Shown here piece by piece: positions 7,844 through 13,700 of a stretch of 14,950 nt of DNA (its first letter is position 1; each line of letters opens with the position of its first letter). The position numbers and the translations under genes were made by a program. The stretch is from the NCBI GenBank assembly GCA_045604285.1, contig JAZUNS010000033.1, positions 1 through 14,950 of the forward strand. Reading direction: 5' to 3'. A model generated the notes under the pieces. It worked only from the letters and a program-made list of their open reading frames with translations. It made no database searches and was not told the DNA's origin. The DNA is from SIG636 sp045604285 (GTDB lineage Bacteria > Bacillota > Clostridia > Oscillospirales > CAG-382).

Positions 7844-8296
7844 TTAATCGTCTATATCCTCACCGATATAACGTCTTAAATGCTCAATGCTTTCCTTTGT
7901 TTTATCATCAAACATGCTTAAATCATCAGTTCCTGTAGATGTGCCTATATTCTTAACAACGGTATCAACTTTAGGAATCACATCGTTAAGTATGGCTTTA
8001 AGTTCGCTCATTTCAATTGTTTTTTTCGAGATTTGTTCTAATTGCATATCCAATTGATTAAGCTTTGAGATAGCTTCTTGATTTACTTTAGAACTATTTG
8101 CACCCTCAATCATAGTATATAATATTGCTACAATACTCAAAACTATAGAAACCGCAGTAGATGCACCCGATAGTACTGCTGTTGCACCATCGTTATTATA
8201 TACGAATAATCCTACAAAGACACAGAGGGCAAGAAATAAGCAAATAATAAACCATACTAAATCTTTTTTCGTAATTTGCCATTTACCAATATGCAT
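7844..8296 (-). CDS. Small protein with two membrane segments and a coiled coil, unrecognised family
   Basis: 150 residues. After a short basic N-terminus (GKWQITKKD) there are two hydrophobic helices at about 13-34 and 41-62, joined by a short polar turn (YNNDGATA), forming a hairpin in the membrane. Residues about 64-125 are heptad-like (NQEAISKLNQLDMQLEQISK) and should form a cytoplasmic coiled coil. The tail is very acidic, ending YIGEDIDD. The ribosome site AAGGAG overlaps the stop codon of the upstream gene and lies 8 bases from the ATG, so the two genes are translationally coupled. I do not recognise the family. Two-helix plus coiled-coil proteins paired with a soluble partner are seen among membrane effectors of phage-defence and toxin systems; that role is only an inference here. 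The same last seven residues appear in the broken ORF at 9016. Confidence 0.75.
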   Translation of the reverse strand: MHIGKWQITKKDLVWFIICLFLALCVFVGLFVYNNDGATAVLSGASTAVSIVLSIVAILYTMIEGANSSKVNQEAISKLNQLDMQLEQISKKTIEMSELKAILNDVIPKVDTVVKNIGTSTGTDDLSMFDDKTKESIEHLRRYIGEDIDD

Positions 8297-8308
8297 ACCA
8301 AATTCTCC

Positions 8309-8947
8309 TTAAAAATCCTCTTCGGAAATTTGGGGATTGTCCCATATAACTGGATTTACTTCCCATACAGGATGAATCGTACATCCAAGCATCATTGCTT
8401 CTAATGATTTTGCAGAATCCATACGGTAGGTTAAATAGTACAACAAAAAGTGCTTAAAATGCTTAATTTGTGAACGTCCCATATTCAACATATGATCACA
8501 AGAATGTTGTTCTATACTTCCCTCAAATGCTGCATTTATTAATAATTTGACACCGAATTGTTCATTTATAAACAAAAGTTTAGTTCTAGCAATTTTAGAC
8601 AGCTGAGAATTGTTGATAACATCTTCGGTAACTAACCTAATAGGCTTGTGACGCATTAACCAATAAACAATATAAGACATCTCTTTTATGGGGTTAGGTT
8701 CTTCCGTAGGATGGTAGTTTTTCAATCTGAGCAAATCGTCAAAAGCATCTATTAAAGATTGTTTAAACAGAACTTCGCTAAATTCTATTATTATATCCAA
8801 GCCACTCTTCTGTTTGACCGATTCACTCATATGTTTGGCATAATCGTGTGCACCCTTATATACAAAATCATATGTGCTTTTGAATTTATCGCGCAAATTA
8901 GGTTCTTTATTCAACCATTCGTCCATGCTTTTAAATACAATATACAT
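8309..8947 (-). CDS. Unrecognised soluble protein coupled to the membrane protein gene
   Basis: 212 residues from the ATG at 8947, which has GGAGGT 8 bases upstream. An in-frame start at 9004 would run through a terminator hairpin and lacks such a site, so I reject it. The protein starts MYIVFKSMDEW, has no signal peptide or membrane helix, and appears mostly alpha-helical. Notable segments are YIVYWLMRHKPIRLV (about 92-106), FINEQFGVKLLINAAFEG (about 126-143) and an acidic tail (NPQISEEDF). No nucleotide-binding P-loop, nuclease motif, helix-turn-helix or metal-binding motif is visible; the few His and Cys residues (QHSCDHM) do not form a known pattern. It is the first intact gene after the minus-strand promoter and is followed 12 bases later by the membrane protein gene. 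The pair is probably one functional unit. Function unknown. Confidence 0.75.
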   Translation of the reverse strand: MYIVFKSMDEWLNKEPNLRDKFKSTYDFVYKGAHDYAKHMSESVKQKSGLDIIIEFSEVLFKQSLIDAFDDLLRLKNYHPTEEPNPIKEMSYIVYWLMRHKPIRLVTEDVINNSQLSKIARTKLLFINEQFGVKLLINAAFEGSIEQHSCDHMLNMGRSQIKHFKHFLLYYLTYRMDSAKSLEAMMLGCTIHPVWEVNPVIWDNPQISEEDF

Positions 8948-8972
8948 TTTTATGTACCTCCACAATTCAAAA

Positions 8973-9000
8973 CGCCCAATCCCTAAATTGAGATTGGGCG
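8973..9000 (-). terminator. Internal terminator or attenuator in the minus-strand cassette
   Basis: CGCCCAATC (8973-8981) pairs with GATTGGGCG (8992-9000) around a 10-base loop. On the minus strand a TTTT run follows. It sits between the broken short ORF and the ribosome site of the 212-residue gene, so it may lower read-through into the two downstream genes. Confidence 0.65.
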
Positions 9001-9015
9001 TCACAACAGTTTAAA

Positions 9016-9187
9016 TCAGTCGTCAATATCCTCTCCAATTATAGAGGAAAACTTGTCATTACTCCAAAAATGATTTTTGTCGCCATTGTTTTGTAAGTAA
9101 ACTATCAACGAACTTGTTTCTTCTACACTTCTAGTGGCACTAACTTCTATATCATTAATAAGAAATATTAACTAAATCTACAATCAT
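9016..9187 (-). pseudogene. Short frameshifted ORF with C-terminus IGEDIDD
   Basis: On the minus strand an ATG at 9187, with AGAAAGG 10 bases upstream, starts MIVDLVNISY and stops after ten codons. A second frame open from 9171 to 9016 reads LIFLINDIEVSATRSVEE, continues through YLQNNGDKNHFWSNDKFSS and ends IIGEDIDD, but has no start codon of its own. The total length (172 bases) is one more than a multiple of three, so one extra base near 9160-9170 would explain the break and give a protein of about 56 residues. Its last seven residues match exactly the end of the membrane protein encoded at 7844. It may be a decayed small partner gene, a truncated paralogue or a sequencing error. It lies directly downstream of the strong minus-strand promoter. 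Confidence 0.5.
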
Positions 9188-9235
9188 AAAAATAAAACCT
9201 TTCTGTCGTTCAATCGCTTTACAGCTCCGACTGTG

Positions 9236-9251
9236 TGTGCAAATATGCACA
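9236..9251. promoter_or_regulatory. Palindrome over the predicted start site of the minus-strand cassette
   Basis: TGTGCA-AATA-TGCACA, a perfect 6+4+6 palindrome, lies 6 bases beyond the -10 box and covers the predicted start of transcription. The position suits a repressor operator. No DNA-binding protein is recognisable in the cassette itself. Confidence 0.5.
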
Positions 9252-9256
9252 ACGCT

Positions 9257-9286
9257 ATTATAATATATGCGCATATGTTCTGTCAA
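9257..9286 (-). promoter_or_regulatory. Near-consensus promoter of the minus-strand cassette
   Basis: On the minus strand: -35 TTGACA (9286-9281), 18-base spacer, -10 TATAAT (9262-9257). Both hexamers are perfect consensus. The leader to the first ATG (9187) is about 60 bases. The spacer contains the palindrome ATATGCGCATAT (9265-9276), so the promoter is probably repressed under normal conditions. Confidence 0.8.
9265..9276. promoter_or_regulatory. Palindrome inside the promoter spacer
   Basis: ATATGCGCATAT is a perfect 12-bp palindrome between the -35 and -10 boxes of the cassette promoter. It shares the ATATGC/GCATAT core with the neighbouring 9236-9251 palindrome (AATATGCAC), which hints that one protein may bind both. 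Confidence 0.4.
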
Positions 9287-9294
9287 GTACTGTT

Positions 9295-9330
9295 ATGAAT
9301 ATTTTTCTACTTATATGCGGAAATATTCAT
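9295..9330. repeat. Inverted repeat upstream of the cassette promoter, 10-bp arms
   Basis: ATGAATATTT (9295-9304) and AAATATTCAT (9321-9330) are exact complements with a 16-base spacer. It lies just upstream of the minus-strand -35 box and between the two divergent units, so it may bind a regulator or the recombinase. Confidence 0.4.
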
Positions 9331-9431
9331 GTTTTCACACTCGATGAAGTTGTTTCTTAACCAAAATGCAAGTGTATTTAGAGTATAATCATAATATTAC
9401 AATTTTACTTGCTTTTTCAACATTCATCTCT

Positions 9432-9493
9432 ATACTCGTTTACGCAGTGGCTGAAGAACTGTTGTAAAATAGATATATCGAGGTAACGAGTAT
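9432..9493 (+). promoter_or_regulatory. Inverted repeat that could mask the recombinase start
   Basis: ATACTCGTT (9432-9440) is the exact complement of AACGAGTAT (9485-9493). The right arm lies between the ribosome site GAGGT (9480-9484) and the ATG and includes the first two bases of the start codon. In a transcript starting upstream of 9432 the stem would hide the start of translation. The 44-base spacer makes this uncertain. Confidence 0.3.
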
Positions 9494-10334
9494 GAATCAG
9501 AGAATAATAGCAATTAATATGATTAATGATTTTCAAATACAACTGCAAAACGACGAAAAAAGTGACAATACCATTGAGAAGTATTTGCGTGACGTAAAGG
9601 CATTTTGTGAATTTGCTGGAACAAGAGAGATTTGCAAGGCTGTTGTTATGGAGTTTAAGGCCTCACTTGTTGAAAAATATAAAATTGCAAGTGCCAATTC
9701 TATGATTGCGGCGGTGAATGCTTTCCTGCGGTTTATGGGTTGGGTAGATAGTTGCATTAAGCAGTTTAAGGTGCAGAAGAAAGCATTTTGCTCTGAGGAG
9801 AAGGAATTAACAAAAGCGGAGTATATTCGTCTTGTGAACGCCGCAAAGGAAAAAGGTAACAAGCGATTGAACCTGATCCTACAGACAATCTGCGGAACTG
9901 GTATCCGTGTTAGCGAATTGCAGTTTATTACTGTTGAAGCGGTTTGCAAAGGCGAAGCGATTGTTTCCTGTAAAAATAAAACCCGAACGGTGTTTATCGT
10001 TCGGGAACTGCAGAAAAAGCTATTGAATTATATTAGGGACAAGGGCATTACTACAGGCTGTATCTTTATCACAAAAACGGGCAAACCTATGAGCCGATGC
10101 AACATCTGGCGTGAGATGAAAGCATTGTGTGAGCAGGCAGGGGTAACTCCTGATAAGGTGTTTCCCCACAATCTTCGTCATCTTTTCGCTCGCACATTCT
10201 ACGGCATAGAAAAGGATATTGTCAAGCTTGCTTATATTCTCGGTCATAGCAGCATTAACACTACCAGAATCTATATTATTACTACCAGTGCAGAACATAA
10301 ACGCAAGATGGAAAATATGCTGCTGATAATATAA
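9492..10334 (+). CDS. Tyrosine recombinase / phage-type integrase
   Basis: 280 residues. The N-terminal SAM-like core-binding domain covers about 8-90 (SDNTIEKYLRDVKAFCEFAG). The catalytic domain covers about 105-275 and keeps the active-site set: Arg139 (GTGIRVSEL), a beta-hairpin Lys near 162-164 (CKNKTRTV), His226 and Arg229 (HNLRH), His252 (LGHSSINTT) and the nucleophile Tyr261 (RIYI). It should therefore be active in DNA breakage and rejoining. The length matches XerC/XerD-like recombinases without an arm-binding domain. A GAGGT ribosome site lies about 7 bases before the ATG. No excisionase, relaxase or replication gene is visible, so it is either the remnant of an integrated element or a stand-alone recombinase acting on nearby sites. 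Two dif-like sites lie downstream (10389-10416 and 10663-10690), in front of a surface protein gene. Confidence 0.92.
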   Translation: MNQRIIAINMINDFQIQLQNDEKSDNTIEKYLRDVKAFCEFAGTREICKAVVMEFKASLVEKYKIASANSMIAAVNAFLRFMGWVDSCIKQFKVQKKAFCSEEKELTKAEYIRLVNAAKEKGNKRLNLILQTICGTGIRVSELQFITVEAVCKGEAIVSCKNKTRTVFIVRELQKKLLNYIRDKGITTGCIFITKTGKPMSRCNIWREMKALCEQAGVTPDKVFPHNLRHLFARTFYGIEKDIVKLAYILGHSSINTTRIYIITTSAEHKRKMENMLLII

Positions 10335-10368
10335 CTTCGTTGAATGACGGTTTCGCCTTATTAAAAAA

Positions 10369-10387
10369 CCGATACCCACGGTATCGG
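10369..10387 (-). terminator. Hairpin after the recombinase gene, oriented for the minus strand
   Basis: CCGATACC (10369-10376) pairs with GGTATCGG (10380-10387) around a 3-base loop. Six A precede it at 10363-10368, which is a U-run on the minus strand. On the plus strand no T-run follows, so it may stop the recombinase transcript poorly and instead block antisense transcription into the gene. Confidence 0.5.
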
Positions 10388-10388
10388 C

Positions 10389-10416
10389 AAATAACATAAT
10401 CTTCATTATGTTGTAT
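10389..10416. other. dif-like palindromic site 1 (11-6-11)
   Basis: AAATAACATAA, centre TCTTCA, TTATGTTGTAT. The inner arms AACATAAT/ATTATGTT are a perfect palindrome. The right arm resembles the XerD arm of bacterial dif sites (TTATGTTAAAT in E. coli, from memory). It could be a core site for the adjacent tyrosine recombinase or for host XerC/XerD. Confidence 0.35.
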
Positions 10417-10474
10417 CTGTCTTAAACCTGAAAACTCAATTACATAATCAAACTGAATAAAAGCACAGAAAAAG

Positions 10475-10540
10475 GCATGACAATAAAAGCCTTTCCGTAC
10501 TTTCAAATGAAAGAATTGTGGAAAGGCTCTTTTGTCATGC
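10475..10540. repeat. 66-bp near-perfect inverted repeat
   Basis: A 22-base left arm (10475-10496, beginning GCATGACAATAAAAGC) and a 21-base right arm (10520-10540, ending TTTTGTCATGC) are complementary except for a small internal bulge. The loop holds a second palindrome (CTTTCAAATGAAAG). On the minus strand a T-rich tract follows. It resembles a small palindromic element or a strong bidirectional terminator. It contains no ORF. Confidence 0.65.
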
Positions 10541-10591
10541 TTGAATATACTTTTTCAGCGAGACCTTTTCGAAGATATTGCTCAAAAGCCG

Positions 10592-10620
10592 TTGATTTAT
10601 TCTCCAAATTATGTTAAAAT
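10592..10620 (+). promoter_or_regulatory. Promoter of the large surface protein gene
   Basis: -35 TTGATT (10592-10597), 17-base spacer, -10 TAAAAT (10615-10620). The -10 lies within a TTATGTTAAAAT sequence that resembles a single dif-type arm. The predicted start is near 10627, about 100 bases before the ATG. Confidence 0.65.
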
Positions 10621-10625
10621 AGTAT

Positions 10626-10708
10626 CTGTAGAATTTTAAGCCAAAGAGTTTGATGTGTATGATTAGAACATAATACAAATTATGTTCTTAAGGCATAGTC
10701 CACTACAG
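10626..10708 (+). promoter_or_regulatory. Potentially structured 5' leader
   Basis: The predicted first bases of the transcript, CTGTAG (10626-10631), are complementary to CTACAG (10703-10708), just before the ribosome site GGAGG (10716-10720). Inside, the 10-bp hairpin AGAACATAAT/ATTATGTTCT (10665-10674/10679-10688) would form. I do not recognise a known riboswitch class; a leader that affects translation is an inference. Confidence 0.3.
10663..10690. other. dif-like palindromic site 2 (11-6-11)
   Basis: TTAGAACATAA, centre TACAAA, TTATGTTCTTA. It shares the AACATAA...TTATGTT inner arms with site 1 but has a different 6-bp centre and different outer bases. It lies between the promoter and the start codon of the surface protein gene, and also forms a hairpin in the leader RNA. 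Confidence 0.35.
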
Positions 10709-10727
10709 TAAAATGGAGGATTCGTTT

Positions 10728-13700
10728 ATGAAAATCTGTAAAAAAAACGAAAAGCACGAGGGTAAAAAAAGGCAACGGTTAGTTTCGTTGGTAATTATAT
10801 TAGCTGTGTTTATAAATTATGCGTTTCCACTGAGTGTTAATGCTTTATACATTAATACTGGTGATAACTTCATTGTTCCCATAAAGTCCGTGGCAGAAAC
10901 TCCAACGGGATATACCGCTATTTATACAGCAACCGATTTTTATAACATTCGTAACAATACTGCAGGTAATTATATACTGATGGCAGATATAGATTTGTCG
11001 ATATATGACAACTGGAGTATCATAAATAATTTTAGTGGTGTTTTGGACGGGAATGGACACAGTGTAAAAAGTATACGCCAAAATACCATTATAACAACAT
11101 CTACGGTCTATTCAGGGCTTATAGGCACAAACACCGGCAACATAAAGAATATTGGCATAGAAAATGTTAATATTACTGTTGCCAGTACATCAGGAGTTAT
11201 TTTTGGAACTGGTATTGTTGCTGTTAATCAAGGTGTTATCAACAATTGTTTTATCACGGGAACTATTAATGTAAAAGTTGAAACTGCAAACATTACTGCT
11301 ATAGGTTCAATATGTGCATATAACACCTCCAATGTGGACTATTGTCATTCCTTGTGCGATATCACTATAATGTCAGGTGATGGTGCGGCTACGCAGTTGG
11401 AAGTTGGCGGGATCATCGGAGAAAATACAAAAAGTGTAGCAAATTGTGTTAATTCAGGTAAAATTGATATTACTAACAAGAACGGCGTAACATTCGCTGC
11501 GGGCGTTATAGGAAGAACGACAGCTTCGATTAGTGATTGCGGAAATCTCGGGAATCTATTTGTTGAAAATGAAAATAATACAATCTATGCAGGTGGTATT
11601 ACAGGCGCTATCAATGGTAATCTAACGCTATCAAGATGTTTTAACTATGGACACATTCAAGCGAGTTCAACTTCTGGAAATTCATATGCAGGAGGAATAG
11701 CCGGAATATTTACTGTTGATTCAGGTGCCACAACGTCTTCTCAAAACTATAATGATGGGTCAATCACAGCCGGAACAGAATCTTCTTCTGCTAATGCTTC
11801 GGCCGGCGGAATAGCAGGTGTGCTCCAAGGCTATTACCATCTTGAAAACTGTTATAATAACGGTGACATACGTGCAGATTCCACTGGAACAAATGCGAGC
11901 GCAGGAGGTATTGTTGGCAATTTTGTACAGAATATTTCTTGGGGCTCCGTTCGATATTCATATAACACAGGCATTGCATCCTCATCCAATCTATCATCAG
12001 CAGGGGGGATACTCGGTACATATAGTTACAGCCTTATGATTATTAAAGATACCGTAAAATATTGTTATTCTATTAATTCCGAATCTATGATTGGAAGTGG
12101 TTCTTCTTCTGAGGTCATATCCAGCAATTGTATTAATTATCATAACAATCCTGATAAGATGAAAGAATACTCTTCATTTGTCGGATTTGACTTCGATAGC
12201 ATATGGACTATGGATGACAACAATTATCCTTATCCATCATTGAAGAACAATTTACGAGTAGTAATGAGCGATGGTAATGATGATGTTGATTTTAGTGTTT
12301 TAATTTATAGAGCCGATAGCATAACTTCTGGCACAAGCAATATAGCAGAAGGTGTCTACTCGCAATACGCATTTACAAACAACTTTGGAACATGTGAGTC
12401 ATTAATAAAAGATACGATTGGGTTAGAAGTAGCACATGAAAGTTGGAAGCTTATTAAGGATACTGTGGCACTTATTGAAACTGGCGGATTGTCTGTAATA
12501 ACCGGAACGTTAGAGGAAAAAGATGTTTACGGGGCTGTTTTATTAGAGTTGCTTCAATGCGAAAGCAATCTGAAATATGTTAAGAACGTTTCGGATTCTG
12601 CAATATTAAATTATACAAAAGACATATCATCTCTTATTAAGAATGAAATAAAGACAAGGTATAACATTACAGACGAAACAAGGTATTATAGTTGGTTAAA
12701 GGAAAATCAGGATGAAGGGGCAGAGATTGTTGGCGTTTGCATGAAAACATATGGAAAAGACCCTTCTACTGACTATAAATACTATGAGACATCAATTATG
12801 CAAGTGGCTGATGCGACCGGCTATATTAAAAAGGTATTAGCAACAGCAGGAAATTTGGATAACGCTGTAAATCAATTTGTTTCATATACAATGCTGCTGG
12901 ATTTATCAGAATCCATGAAAGCGATTATAAATAGGATGAATAATAACTGTGATATTTTAGATAATGCACCTTTAAAGTTAGCTTTGCAAGAAATTAACGC
13001 TGTCGTTTCAGCTGCAACAGAAGAGGAACTTAATCGTATTCAGGCTGGGGAAACGATGATTTCAATTGGAACAAATGGGTTAACGTGGTCCTATAGCAAG
13101 ATCTGGGGCGAGTTATACAAAGACATAAAAAAGCTCCATCCTTGGATGGCGTATACTTTTGCATTGTATCATGCAGGAGAATGGATGATTGATCAAGTTA
13201 TAGCAGATGAACAGTATTTTAGGATGCATACAGTTCTAGATGTTGAAAACCTTGCAAACAAAACCTTGCAGCAGTTCTATAATGATTATAAGAATTCGCC
13301 TACCGAATTTAACGCAGCTTTGTTGTTAGATATGTTTGAAATTAAAACAAAACTCGTTGATATGGATAATTCTGCAGCTTATGATTATGTGGATAAAGCG
13401 ATAGGGTTTGAAAATTGGAAAGACATTATTTCTACGAATAAAGAATCAGCTCACAATATTCATTTTCAAATTAATACTACTTGGTTGCATTCTCTGTTGG
13501 CTGAGAATCCGGAAGCTATAAAAAAATATACCGGTTTTTGGATTGAAGCGTGGAAAGAATGTCTGAACAAATATCCTGATTATTATTTGGACGATACAGT
13601 CAATTATGAGTATTTATTGACCAATAGATATACATTTGGTGAATTAATAGAAGTTGCTTGTCCAGTAAACGTATACGTTTATGATGAAAATAACAATTTG

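Larger units (their letters stand above)
9188..9491. other. Divergent intergenic region, 304 bp, rich in palindromes
   Basis: This stretch separates the minus-strand cassette from the recombinase gene. It holds the strong minus-strand promoter, three palindromes or inverted repeats (9236-9251, 9265-9276, 9295-9330), and an inverted repeat reaching the recombinase start codon. A TATAAT at 9384-9389 could be a -10 box for the recombinase but has no matching -35. I see no RNA gene or further ORF here. Confidence 0.6.
10335..10727. other. Intergenic region, 393 bp, between recombinase and surface protein gene
   Basis: The stretch contains a hairpin at 10369-10387, two dif-like palindromes (10389-10416, 10663-10690), a 66-bp inverted repeat (10475-10540), a promoter (10592-10620) and a potentially structured leader. 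The heptamer TTATGTT or its complement occurs five times in about 300 bases. I see no convincing ORF in it. Confidence 0.6.

Noticed and set aside
8309..9004. Longer version of the 212-residue protein starting at 9004
   Set aside because: The extra 19 codons lie across the terminator hairpin at 8973-9000 and have no ribosome site, whereas the ATG at 8947 has GGAGGT at the right distance.
9439..9470. TTTACG ... TAAAAT as the recombinase promoter
   Set aside because: The spacer is 20 bases, too long for a good sigma-A promoter, and the start would leave almost no leader.
10666..10687. GAAC...GTTC as a Gram-positive LexA (SOS) box
   Set aside because: The half-sites are 14 bases apart instead of the four expected for GAAC-N4-GTTC.
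7657..10727. tRNA gene or CRISPR array as integration site or defence marker
   Set aside because: No cloverleaf-like sequence and no regularly spaced repeats were found in the AT-rich region.
10626..10727. Known riboswitch (c-di-GMP, cobalamin or other) before the surface protein gene
   Set aside because: None of the conserved motifs I know for these classes is present; only generic pairing is seen.
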